DNA from: SM23-28-2 sp964512285
Lineage (GTDB): Bacteria > Chloroflexota > Dehalococcoidia > SM23-28-2
Direction of reading: 5' to 3'
NCBI GenBank assembly: GCA_964512285.1
Contig: CAZEJO010000004.1
Location: forward strand, 32,542 to 96,541
DNA length: 64,000 nucleotides
Shown: positions 49,963 through 58,526 of the stretch, in pieces
Layout of the letters: each line of letters begins with the position of its first letter
Position numbering within the stretch: the stretch's first letter is position 1
The notes under the pieces: model-generated
Told to the model about the DNA's origin: nothing
What the model saw: the letters and a program-made list of their open reading frames with translations, nothing else
Database searches by the model: none
Translations under genes and position numbers: made by a program

Positions 49963-50907
49963 ATGGAGAAAACTAGGAAGATGGCGCATGGCCGCCCGCT
50001 ACGAACGATAGCGGAACTGGAGAGAGGGGATCACGCCTGTTGTCTGTTCGAGACGGAGGAAGAGCGTTGGGCGGTGCTCATGCCCTTCTTGCGCCAGGCC
50101 CTGGAGCGGGACGAGAAGGTGCTCTACATCGTGGATGCCCACACCGCCGAGGCTGTCTTGAGCCACTTGCGGGACGGCGGGCTGGATGTCGAACCCTTCC
50201 TGGCTCGTGGCCAACTGGTGATCCTGACCCACGACGAGGCCTACATGCGCGAAGGCCTCTTTGATCCGGATGACATGATCGCCCTGCTCCGGGCCGAGAC
50301 GGACCAGGCCCTGATCGACGGGTACTCGGCCCTACGCATCACCGGCGAGATGAGCTGGGCGCTGCGGGGGCTGCCCGGCTCCGAACGCCTGATCGAGTAC
50401 GAGACGAGGGTGAATGAGTTCTTTCGCGGCGGCAGTTGCCTAGCCATTTGCCAGTACGACCGGCGAGCCTTCGGCCCGGCGTTGCTCTTGGACGTGCTCT
50501 CCACCCACCCCATCGCCGTCATAGGCACAGCCGTCTACGATAACTTCTACTACCTGTCCCCATCCAACCTCCTGGGCCATGAGCCCGCAGAGGCGCGGTT
50601 GCACAATTGGGTGGAGCAACTGGCCGAGCGCAAGCGGGCGGAGGACGTGCTCCGAGGAGCCGAGGAAGAGCTCGGAAGCAGAGTGGAGCGTCAGGCGCAG
50701 GGAGCGAAGCGCTATCGGCTTACCCACCGTGAGCTGAGTGTTCTCCGTCTCGTGGCAGACGGCAAATCGGACAGAGATATTGCGGCCATACTGGACATCA
50801 GTCTCCTCACGGCTCACAAGCACCTCGCGAATATCCGCAAGAAGATGGGCGCCGCCTCTCGCACAGAGGCGGGCGTGCGCGCTCTTAGAGAAGGGCTCCT
50901 CGACTAG
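49963..50907 (+). CDS. MEDS-domain sensor with LuxR-type HTH
   Basis: 314 residues. The N-terminal 200 residues match the MEDS (methanogen/methylotroph, DcmR sensory) pattern: G-D-H-A-C-C-L-F-E-T-E-E-E, V-L-Y-I-V-D, and G-Q-L-V-I-L-T-H-D-E-A-Y. A C-terminal R-K-R-A-E-x-V-L-R coiled-coil linker and a LuxR HTH follow, with the same 3' end as the preceding gene (Y-R-L-T-H-R-E-L-S-V-L-R; D-I-A-A-I-L-D-I-S; T-A-H-K-H-L-A-N-I). It is cytoplasmic, since no TM segment is seen. Ligand unknown; it probably works in the same regulatory circuit as its upstream neighbour. Confidence 0.86.
   Translation: MEKTRKMAHGRPLRTIAELERGDHACCLFETEEERWAVLMPFLRQALERDEKVLYIVDAHTAEAVLSHLRDGGLDVEPFLARGQLVILTHDEAYMREGLFDPDDMIALLRAETDQALIDGYSALRITGEMSWALRGLPGSERLIEYETRVNEFFRGGSCLAICQYDRRAFGPALLLDVLSTHPIAVIGTAVYDNFYYLSPSNLLGHEPAEARLHNWVEQLAERKRAEDVLRGAEEELGSRVERQAQGAKRYRLTHRELSVLRLVADGKSDRDIAAILDISLLTAHKHLANIRKKMGAASRTEAGVRALREGLLD
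50806..50907 (+). repeat. LuxR C-terminal direct repeat, copy 2
   Basis: Partner of 49702-49803. The identity begins at the H-T-H region and runs through the stop codon; upstream the two genes are unrelated except for the K-R-A-E linker. Confidence 0.85.
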
Positions 50908-51078
50908 CAGGCACGCCGATATCCCCTCGCCTGATTATTCCTCGAAGACGAGATTTGCCCAATAATAAGTATGGACAAGAAGCGCCCAACCTAGCATAAT
51001 TCATAATTGTCCCTGCTGAACGCAGGCAGGGCGGACGTCTATCGGACTTCTGTGGGCCGGCCGGGGAGGGAGGGGCGC

Positions 51079-52782
51079 ATGCTCGGATTCCATCGCGATC
51101 CCCACGATCAGTTTCACGATTCGCCTAAGCAGGACAACCCGGGGGGTGCGGACCCGCCGGTGCAGCAACGCTATCGTGTGGGCACGGTGGATGGCCAAGG
51201 CTGCGAGCACTTCGGCCAGGCTGTCGTGAGTCAGGACTGGCACGCCCAGCTTGGCCAGCTTGTGGACGACGACTTCTGCATCGTCATTCTCAGCGAGCCG
51301 ATCTCCGGCTCCCTCGGCCCCATCGGCGCAGGCGTAGCCGTTTGTGTGCCAGGCGAGGCGGTCTCCGGTGGCCTTCGCCTGCGGGAGACTGCCACCGCTT
51401 ATAAGGTGAAGGAGAGGAAGGGGCAGGCGTCAGACAGTGAGGAAACGCTCACCCTTTCGTCGAGCGCTATAATCGCCCTGGCAGATGGCCAGCTTCTGGC
51501 GAACCCGCCTCTGGAGATCGGCCCCGCCGACATCTTCACACCTGGCAAGGCAGCACCGCGCCTCGGCCTCTTGGCCCAGGTTCTGCTGGCTCAGCGGGCG
51601 GCCCAGCCCTATCTGCACAGCCTGGCAGTCGCCCTGGCCGCTCCCGCCGATGCTGCCCCTGACGCTGGCTTGGCAGACCTGCTGCCAGCCCTGGGCCAAG
51701 CCCTGACGGCGGCCCGGGATAAGCTATCATGCTTTCAAGACCTCCTGGCCGACATGCCCCGAATGGCCAGCGCTCTGGAGAGCCTCGCCTCCCTGAGCGA
51801 AGCCACGACGACGGCATCCTTCGCCGAGACCGCTTGCCGCCTCTATTCCAGCCCCAGCGACCTCGCCGAAGACATCTATCTCTGTCGGGCTCTGGTCGAG
51901 AACGCGGATGAGGTCAGCAAGGCGGCGTACATGCGGCGCTTCCTCATCGAGGCGGTGGTACCAGAGAGCGAGCCCGATTTGGCCATCGATCGCACCCTCG
52001 CCCTGGAGGAACTTTCCTTCGCCACCCTGGTCGCCGAGCCAAACCGCTGGGCCGCCATGCGGGTCGCCTTCGAGCGGTTCCGCCAGCGGTATCAGTGCGC
52101 CTACGTCAAGTACCACCAACAATACTGCGAGGCACTTTTGACCATCCACGCCCAGCTCTTGGACGCCGCCGACCACGCTCATGCCCTGCGCCGTCTGAAT
52201 ACCCTCAGAGAGATGGGGCCGCCCTTGGGCGAGGGAGCCCTGGCCGAGTATGAGCAAATACCTCAGCGCATCGGCGCCTGCCTGCTGTCCGCCAGTCTGG
52301 AGCGAGAGCTGAGAGATGCTCCTCGCTGCCCGGCCTGCAACATGTCCATGAACGACGAGCCGCCCTGGGACGATGTCCAGCGGGTGAAGCGTCGCCTGGA
52401 AAGGGCCCTCAATCAGCAGTTGAAGCGCCTGTCATCCAAGGCGGTGGGGCAAATCCTGGCGGCCAGCGGTGAAGCGCGCGTGGAGCAGTTTATCCAACTT
52501 GTGCAGGCCAGCCGGGCCCGCTCTCTGGCCGACGTCCTCGACGACGAACTCCTGGGCTTCCTTCGCCGCCTCCTGGTAGAGGCGCGCGTGAAGTCTCTCC
52601 TGGCCCCCGTCTTCGCCAGGTTGCAGGAGCCAATCCCCGACCTGAGCGAGGAGGCGGTGGAGGGCATAGCTGACCAAGTGGCGCGCGTTATCCACGATGC
52701 CTTCAGCACCAGCCAGGAGGCTCTCCCCGAGCAGGCATGGCCCCAGTTGACCCCCGGTACCGGTGAGCCTTCGCCTACATGA
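51079..52782 (+). CDS. Unrecognised 567-residue protein coupled to pth
   Basis: The start is taken as ATG 51079 because GGGAGGGAGG precedes it closely; an open frame also extends to TTG 51007. The first 60 residues (H-R-D-P-H-D-Q-F-H-D...) are unusual in composition. Residues from about 120 onward are helical and leucine- and alanine-rich, with a zinc-type C-P-A-C at about residue 435 and several R-x-L coiled segments. The end overlaps the pth start by four bases (ATGA), indicating shared translation. I do not recognise the family. It could be the C-terminal part of a larger ATPase-type protein (DUF6079-like by overall look), but no P-loop is present, so this is only a suggestion. Confidence 0.6.
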   Translation: MLGFHRDPHDQFHDSPKQDNPGGADPPVQQRYRVGTVDGQGCEHFGQAVVSQDWHAQLGQLVDDDFCIVILSEPISGSLGPIGAGVAVCVPGEAVSGGLRLRETATAYKVKERKGQASDSEETLTLSSSAIIALADGQLLANPPLEIGPADIFTPGKAAPRLGLLAQVLLAQRAAQPYLHSLAVALAAPADAAPDAGLADLLPALGQALTAARDKLSCFQDLLADMPRMASALESLASLSEATTTASFAETACRLYSSPSDLAEDIYLCRALVENADEVSKAAYMRRFLIEAVVPESEPDLAIDRTLALEELSFATLVAEPNRWAAMRVAFERFRQRYQCAYVKYHQQYCEALLTIHAQLLDAADHAHALRRLNTLREMGPPLGEGALAEYEQIPQRIGACLLSASLERELRDAPRCPACNMSMNDEPPWDDVQRVKRRLERALNQQLKRLSSKAVGQILAASGEARVEQFIQLVQASRARSLADVLDDELLGFLRRLLVEARVKSLLAPVFARLQEPIPDLSEEAVEGIADQVARVIHDAFSTSQEALPEQAWPQLTPGTGEPSPT

Positions 52783-53520
52783 CCGTCCCCTTCCCCGATG
52801 TTCGCCTCGTGGTGGGCCTAGGCAACCCCGGCCAGGCCTACGCGGCCCATCGTCACAACGTGGGCTTCTGGTGCGTCAGGCGACTGGCCCGCGACTGGAA
52901 CATCAGCTTCAAGAGCACCCGCTCGGCCAGGGTAGGCGAGGGGCAGGTAGACGACCAGCCCCTGGTGCTGGCCAAGCCCCGAACCTTCGTCAACCGCAGC
53001 GGCGATGCGGCGGCCAGCCTTCTCCAGCGCTACGAACTGTCGCCGCAGCAGATGCTCGTCATCTGCGATGACCTCGAGCTGCCGGTGGGGAACATCCGCC
53101 TGCGGCCGCGCGGCGGCGACGGCGGCCACAACGGCCTGCGCGACATCATTTACGCCATCGAGAGCGAGGACTTCCCCCGCCTGCGCATCGGCATCGGCCG
53201 ACCGCGCACGGCCGAAGGGGAGCCGATCACCCACCCTCTCGTCGTCGCCAAGTACGTCCTGGGTGAGCCCGAGCCTGAGGAGCAGGAGGCGCTGGATGCG
53301 GCGGTGGAGCGGGCGGCGGAGGCGGTGGCCTGCGTCCTCCACGAGGGGCTGGCGGTGGCNNNNNNNNNNNNNNNNNNNNNNNNNNNNNNNNNNNNNNNNN
53401 NNNNNNNNNNNNNNNNNNNNNNNNNNNNNNNNNNNNNNNNNNNNNNNNNNNNNNNNNNNGGAGGCGGTGGCCTGCGTCCTCCACGAGGGGCTGGCGGTGG
53501 CCATGAACCGCTATAACTAG
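52779..53520 (+). CDS. pth: Peptidyl-tRNA hydrolase, split by a spurious assembly gap
   Basis: Residues V-V-G-L-G-N-P-G-Q-A-Y near the start, H-N-V-G-F-W, V-I-C-D-D-L-E-L and the R-P-R-G-G-D-G-G-H-N-G-L-R motif identify Pth, which releases peptidyl groups from tRNA. A 100-N run (53360-53459) follows G-L-A-V. The 42 bases before it are repeated exactly after it. Joining the contigs by removing the N run and one copy gives about 199 residues ending A-M-N-R-Y-N-stop, a normal length. The gene is therefore intact. It overlaps the upstream protein by four bases. Confidence 0.92.
53318..53501. other. False assembly gap in pth flanked by 42-bp exact duplication
   Basis: 53318-53359 and 53460-53501 are identical. 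The 100-N spacer lies between. Removing one copy plus the Ns restores the reading frame and the C terminus of Pth. Confidence 0.93.
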
Positions 53521-53525
53521 TCGGG

Positions 53526-53555
53526 TTGCTCGCCTACACGGCGGATTGCTAGAAT
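53526..53555 (+). promoter_or_regulatory. mfd promoter
   Basis: TTGCTC and TAGAAT (53550-53555) with an 18-base spacer. The predicted start of transcription, about 53562, coincides with the first base of the hairpin below. Confidence 0.5.
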
Positions 53556-53560
53556 ATCGT

Positions 53561-53591
53561 CTAGGGGCTGGTCGAAGTGACCAGCCCCTAG
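53561..53591 (+). promoter_or_regulatory. 13-bp hairpin at the 5' end of the mfd transcript
   Basis: CTAGGGGCTGGTC and GACCAGCCCCTAG pair perfectly over 13 bases around GAAGT. It ends 13 bases before the mfd ATG and contains part of the likely ribosome site (GAGG just after). There is no T tract, so it is not a terminator. It may stabilise the message or modulate translation. Confidence 0.6.
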
Positions 53592-53603
53592 AGGCGTTTA
53601 GCA

Positions 53604-56600
53604 ATGAAGCTCTCCGGCCTGCTGCCGCTGATACGCTCCACCAGCGCCCTCGCCGACGCCCTGGCGGCCCTCGAGCAGGGCTCGCCGCGACGCCTGGTGC
53701 TGGGGGTGAGCGACGGTGCCAAGGCGGCGACAATCGCTGCCCTGGCCGAGGATCTATCGTACCCCATCCTTGTGCTGGCCCCCCGGCCCGACCGCGCCCG
53801 CGCTCTCGTCGAGGAGCTAGCCGCCTGGCTCGGGGACGATGGCCGCGTATTCCTCTTCCCCGAGCGCGACCCCCTGTCCTACGAGCGCCTGGCGCCCGAC
53901 CCGGAGGCGGTGCGCGACCGCCTGCGTGTACTGACGCTCCTCTCGGCAGCCGGTGATGGGTCAGCGCCTATCGTTGTCGCCTCCGGCCAGGCGGTGGCCC
54001 AGCGCACGCTATCGCCCCAGGCTCAGGACGAGGCGATGGTCACGGTCAGCACGAGTTCGCCTCTGGAGCCTGAAGCCTTCCTGCGCCATCTAGTCCTCCT
54101 CGGCTATCGTTTCCTGCCCCTGGTGGACGAGGCTGGCCAGGCCAGCCGTCGCGGCGGCATCATCGACGTCTTTCCTCCGACCAGCGACATGCCCCTGCGC
54201 ATCGAGCTGCTGGGCAATCGAGTCGAGAGCCTGCGCCTGTTCGACCCCGCCAGCCAGCGGTCCGTCTCACCTCTGGACGCGCTGGCCATCGGCCCGGCGC
54301 GAGAGGTGCTCCTGCCGCCGCCGGGGCTGGAGGAGCTGCGAGAGCGTCTGGACTTCGCCCGCTGCTCGTCGGGGGTGGCTGATCGTTTCCAGGAGGAGCT
54401 ATCGTCGCTGGCGGCGTCCGCCTCCTTCAGCGGCGATGCCTTCTACGTCCCCTTCCTCGCTCAAGGGGGGCTGTTGGACTTCCTGCCCCCCGAGGCCGTC
54501 GTCGTCTGCGACGAGCCCTCCGACCTCGCGGCCGCTCTGGACGAGCTGGAATCGCAGGCCCAGGAGGTGCGAGCCGAGATGGAGGAGAAAGGCGAGCTAC
54601 CCACCGGCCTACCCCTGCCCCATCTCACCTGGCGGGAGATGACGCCCCATCTGGAGGACCGCTGGCAGCGCATCGACCTGTCCCGCTGGGCCAGCGGCGA
54701 AGGCGATGGCTCCCTGCGTCCGCCCTTCTTGCCTGCCCCCGCCTACGGCGGCCGCCTGCGCACGGTCATCAGCGATGCCCTGGCAGGCCTGCGCCAGGGC
54801 AAGAGCTTCGTCATCGTCTCCCAGCAGGCTCCTCGATTTTCTGACCTGCTCGACGAGCAGGACGTCGTGGCGACACCCAGCAGTGAGGTCGTGGCGCTTG
54901 TCGAGCCGGGCGCGCTGGCCGTCATCCAGGGCTCGCTGCCCGGCGGCTGGCGTCTGGCCGTCGACTCTCACGACCTCACCCTCCTCACCGATACGGAGAT
55001 ATTCGGCTTCACCAAGCAGCGGCGCGCTCTCCCTCGGCGGGGGATCGACCGTCAGGCCTTCCTGACCGAGCTGGCAGAGGGCGATCACGTGGTGCACGTC
55101 GAGCACGGCATCGCCCGATTCGTCGGGTTGGTGCGCCTGACCTTCGATGGCCATGAGCGCGAATACCTGGAGCTGCACTACGCCGGCGGCGACCGGCTGT
55201 TCGTGCCTATCGACCAGCTAGACAGGGTGAGCCGCTATGTCGGCTCAGGTGACCATATCCCCAGCCTCACTCGCCTGGGCAGCCAGGAGTGGGCTCGTAC
55301 CAAGACGCGGGTGCGTCGCGCCGTCGGCGATCTGGCCAGGGAGCTGCTGACCCTCTATGCCGCCCGCGAGGTAGTCCCCGGCCACGCCTTCCCGCCCGAC
55401 ACCCCCTGGCAGATGGAGCTGGAGGCATCCTTCCCCTACGTCGAGACGCCCGACCAGCTCCTGGCCGTCCGCCAGGTGAAGCAGGACATGGAGATGCCGC
55501 GCCCCATGGATCGCCTGGTGTGCGGCGATGTGGGCTACGGCAAGACGGAGGTGGCCATTCGGGCCGCCTTCAAGGTGGTGCTGGAAGGGATGCAGGTGGC
55601 GGTGCTTGTGCCCACCACGGTCCTCGCCCAGCAGCACTTCCAGACCTTCAGCCAGCGGCTGGCCGGCTTCCCCCTGCGCATCGAGATGCTATCGCGCTTC
55701 CGCTCCGAGGCCGAGCAGCGCCAGATCGTAGCCGACCTCGCCACGGGGGCGGTGGACATCATCATCGGCACCCACCGCCTCATCCAGAAGGACGTGCAGT
55801 TCAAGAACCTGGGCCTCGTGATCATCGACGAGGAGCAGCGATTCGGGGTGACCCACAAGGAGCGCCTGAAGCAGATGCGGCGCGAGGTGGGTGTGCTGAC
55901 GCTCTCGGCCACGCCTATCCCCCGCACTCTGTACATGGCCCTGGGCGGCATCCGCGACATGTCCACCATGGAGACGCCGCCCGAGGAGCGCCTGCCGATC
56001 AAGACCTACGTCTCGGAGTTCGACGAGCGGCTCATCCGCGAGGCCATCCTGCGCGAGCTCGACCGCGGCGGCCAGGTCTACTTCGTCCACAACCGCGTGC
56101 AGAGCATCGACTACGTGGCTCGCCATCTGCGGGAGATCGTGCCCGAGGCGGAGATCGCCGTCGCCCACGGCCAGATGCCGGAGCACGAGCTGGAGCAGGT
56201 GATGCTCGACTTCGTGAACGGGCGCATCGACGTGCTGGCCTGCACCACCATCATCGAATCGGGCCTCGACATCCCCAACGTCAACACCATCATCATCCAC
56301 CAGGCCGACAAGCTGGGGCTGGCCCAGATCTACCAGCTTCGCGGTCGCGTGGGCCGAGGGGCAAACCTGGCCTACGCCTACCTGATCTACGACCGCAAGG
56401 CCCGCCTGACGGAGACCGCCCAGAAGCGCCTCCAGACCATCTTCGAGGCCACCGAGCTGGGGGCCGGCTTCCAGATCGCCCTGCGCGACCTGGAGATCCG
56501 CGGCGCCGGCAACCTCCTGGGGCCGGAGCAGAGTGGCCCCATGGCAGCCGTCGGCTTCGACCTCTACTGTCGCTTGCTGGCGGAAGCGGTCGAGCGCCTG

Positions 56601-57247
56601 CGGGCCATGATGCAGGGGCAACCACCGCCTCCGCCGCCGANNNNNNNNNNNNNNNNNNNNNNNNNNNNNNNNNNNNNNNNNNNNNNNNNNNNNNNNNNNN
56701 NNNNNNNNNNNNNNNNNNNNNNNNNNNNNNNNNNNNNNNNGCGGTCGAGCGCCTGCGGGCCATGATGCAGGGGCAACCACCGCCTCCGCCGCCGAAGGAA
56801 GGCCCGGAGGTGACCATCGACCTGCCTCTGTCGGCCCATCTGTCCGAGAGCTACGTGCCCGACATCAACCTGCGGCTGGCCCTCTACCAACGCATGGCCC
56901 AGATGGACAGCCTGAGCCAGGTGGACGAGCTGGCCCAGGAGCTAACCGATCGCTTTCAGGCGCCGCCGCCGCTGGCCAGGAACCTCCTGTACGTCGTCCG
57001 TCTGCGGGTGCTGGCCCTTCAGGCGGGGGTGCAGTCGATCGCCACGGAGGACGGCGAGATCGTGGTGCGTCTGAAGGAAGGCCGCCTGCTCCCGGCGGAC
57101 GCCCTGCGCGACCGCCTACCCGAGGGCGTGCGCCTCGGGCGGACCACGTTGTGGCTAGAGCGAGCCCGCCTGGGCCCCGCCTGGCCGCAGGCCCTCCAGC
57201 GGGTCATGGAGGAGCTGGCGGGGGCGGTGGCCCACTCGGGCACGTAG
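53604..57247 (+). CDS. mfd: Transcription-repair coupling factor Mfd, split by a spurious assembly gap
   Basis: After collapsing the gap the protein is about 1162 residues. Visible order: N-terminal UvrB-homology modules, the CarD-type RNA polymerase interaction domain (V-E-H-G-I-A-R-F-V-G near 498), helicase Walker A G-D-V-G-Y-G-K-T near 645, D-E-E-Q-R-F near 742, the TRG-like region R-G-A-G-N-L-L-G, and the C-terminal TRCF domain ending in A-H-S-G-T. Mfd displaces stalled RNA polymerase and recruits UvrA. The 55 bases before the 100 N (56641-56740) recur exactly after them; removing one copy joins residue 1012 and the following K-E-G-P in frame. Confidence 0.95.
56586..56795. other. False assembly gap in mfd flanked by 55-bp exact duplication
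   Basis: 56586-56640 and 56741-56795 are identical and bracket a 100-N run. The copies overlap contig ends; deleting 155 bases restores the Mfd frame. A Pro-rich CCGCCTCCGCCGCC stretch at the edge may explain the failed join. Confidence 0.95.
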
Positions 57248-57249
57248 CC

Positions 57250-57265
57250 CAGGCCCAAGGGCCTG
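57250..57265 (+). terminator. Short hairpin after mfd
   Basis: CAGGCCC and GGGCCTG form a perfect 7-bp stem with a 2-base loop, three bases past the stop codon. No T tract. Confidence 0.4.
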
Positions 57266-57273
57266 TAGTCCCC

Positions 57274-57302
57274 TTGTCAACCCTTCCGTCTGCGAGTAGG
57301 AT
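57274..57302 (+). promoter_or_regulatory. Promoter of the first paralogous-trio gene
   Basis: TTGTCA and TAGGAT separated by 17 bases. The 13-mer CTGCGAGTAGGAT (57290-57302) recurs at 57888-57900 just before the second trio gene, without a good -35 there. Confidence 0.55.
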
Positions 57303-57346
57303 GGGGGCGTCAGCAACGCTCTGTGTAGAGAAGGAGGTCACGCAGC

Positions 57347-57877
57347 ATGGCGCTGCAATGGATAGAGCGTCTCTTTGGTGGTGTCCGTCCCACTCCCGAA
57401 GAAATGGAAGCACTTCGGGCATACATCAAGTCCGAATACAGGGTCGCTGCGAAGCAAGGAAGGATTTCCGACGAGTTCAATTCCGTCGCAGCCAGGTGTG
57501 CAGTCACGGTGCTGAGCGGTGTTGCCGACGACGTTACCAAAGCGGAAATGGTCGAAGCAGCGGATCACTACACGCAGGCGCTACAGGCCATATCAAGCGA
57601 GCACGGCTCTCTTGTGGCGCCGCCCCGAGCGGCTGAATGCTTCCTGGCTCACGAACTACTCTACCGTGCCTACATGCATTGGGGCGAAGCGCAGCAGCTG
57701 AAGTATCGAGCAGCCCCTTGGTTTAGCCCTGACGACCTGGAGGCCGTGAAGAAAGCCGACAAGGCGCTCAAGGAGGAGAAGCGGAAAGCAGACCGCCAGA
57801 AAGACGCCATCAGAAGGGCGGCACGCGTATCGGCTGCTGATATGATGGAGATCATGCGAGATGCTGATCGTGCCTAA
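57347..57877 (+). CDS. Trio gene 1: hypothetical helical protein
   Basis: 176 residues, ATG with AAGGAGGT (57331-57338) upstream. It begins M-A-L-Q-W-I-E-R-L-F-G, then E-M-E-A-L-R-A-Y-I-K-S-E-Y-R-V-A-A-K-Q, and A-H-E-L-L-Y-R-A-Y-M-H-W-G-E-A near 104. The last 45 residues are a K/E/R-rich coiled coil. No signal peptide or TM segment is seen. It is clearly homologous to the next gene (same M-A-x-W-[IL]-x-R-L opening, same E-R/M-E-A core and A-x-E-L-[LV]-Y motif). Function unknown; I know no family for it. Confidence 0.78.
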   Translation: MALQWIERLFGGVRPTPEEMEALRAYIKSEYRVAAKQGRISDEFNSVAARCAVTVLSGVADDVTKAEMVEAADHYTQALQAISSEHGSLVAPPRAAECFLAHELLYRAYMHWGEAQQLKYRAAPWFSPDDLEAVKKADKALKEEKRKADRQKDAIRRAARVSAADMMEIMRDADRA

Positions 57878-57887
57878 GCCCTCGCGC

Positions 57888-57900
57888 CTGCGAGTAGGAT
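57888..57900 (+). promoter_or_regulatory. Repeated -10-type element before trio gene 2
   Basis: The exact 13-mer CTGCGAGTAGGAT that forms the -10 of trio gene 1, here 43 bases before ATG 57943. It suggests that the promoter region was duplicated with the gene. Confidence 0.5.
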
Positions 57901-57942
57901 CAGACAGCAATACGGTCCTGCCATTCAAGGGGGTGACAGAGC

Positions 57943-58494
57943 ATGGCATCATGGCTAGCCCGCCTGCTGGGATGGGAAGCTGAAATTCCCGCTGGGGAGC
58001 GAGAGGCAGTGTTGGCTTACTTGGCCAAAGAGTGGAGGCTTGCGGCCTTGCAGGACTTAGAGGCCGAGCGGTACAACAATGCCGCAACGAAATACGGCGG
58101 AGCTATGATACCTGGAAGTGCTGGGCTCGCCGAGCTACTCTCGGCTGCTAGACGGCTTTCACAGGTGGCGGATGAGTTGGTTCGGCGTCACTCAGACTTG
58201 CAGCCTGTGCCCGATGAGGCAGGCAGCATGTATTTCGCCTGGGAGCTCGTTTACTCGGGCTACCAAGAGTGGGCTACAGCTACGGCTCTTGCCTTGGAGG
58301 GGTACGAGGTCGGAGCCGTGCCCCATACGATGAGAGTGCAACAGCTGTTTGGCCAGATGGAGGGAGCGCGGAAGAAGGCGGAGCAAGAGGAAGGGAAACT
58401 ACTTCGGCGACTAAGACTGTCCGCGGAAGATGCTCGGCGGCGGTTGAAGGAGGCAAAGGACGCTGCGGAAGCAGAAGACTGGCAGCCTAGTTAG
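57943..58494 (+). CDS. Trio gene 2: paralogous hypothetical helical protein
   Basis: 183 residues; ATG after GGGGGTGA. It aligns with trio gene 1: M-A-S-W-L-A-R-L-L-G, E-R-E-A-V-L-A-Y-L-A-K-E-W-R-L-A-A-L-Q, A-W-E-L-V-Y-S-G-Y-Q-E-W-A near 100, and a charged C-terminal coiled coil (K-K-A-E-Q-E-E-G-K-L-L-R-R-L-R-L-S-A-E-D). Cytoplasmic by composition. No metal-binding or catalytic motif is apparent, so a structural or binding role is more likely than an enzyme. Unknown family. Confidence 0.78.
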   Translation: MASWLARLLGWEAEIPAGEREAVLAYLAKEWRLAALQDLEAERYNNAATKYGGAMIPGSAGLAELLSAARRLSQVADELVRRHSDLQPVPDEAGSMYFAWELVYSGYQEWATATALALEGYEVGAVPHTMRVQQLFGQMEGARKKAEQEEGKLLRRLRLSAEDARRRLKEAKDAAEAEDWQPS

Positions 58495-58526
58495 AAAAGG
58501 CGGCGAGTAGCCAGAGGGAATCAGTG

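Noticed and set aside
46848..50650. CRISPR-like regular repeats in the sensor genes
   Set aside because: The repeats encode the PAS linker, are spaced by whole protein domains of 300-400 bp, and lie in one reading frame.
51001..51429. Minus-strand open frame antisense to the N terminus of the 567-residue protein, with protein-like text (V-P-V-L-T-H-D-S-L-A-E-V-L)
   Set aside because: No start codon with ribosome site, only 80 residues from the GTG, and the forward frame has a strong GGGAGGGAGG before ATG 51079. The forward N terminus is odd, however, so this region deserves caution.
55289..57247. 652-residue frame across the mfd gap
   Set aside because: It is an out-of-frame reading before the gap and only becomes real after it because the N run is an artefact; only the last part is Mfd.
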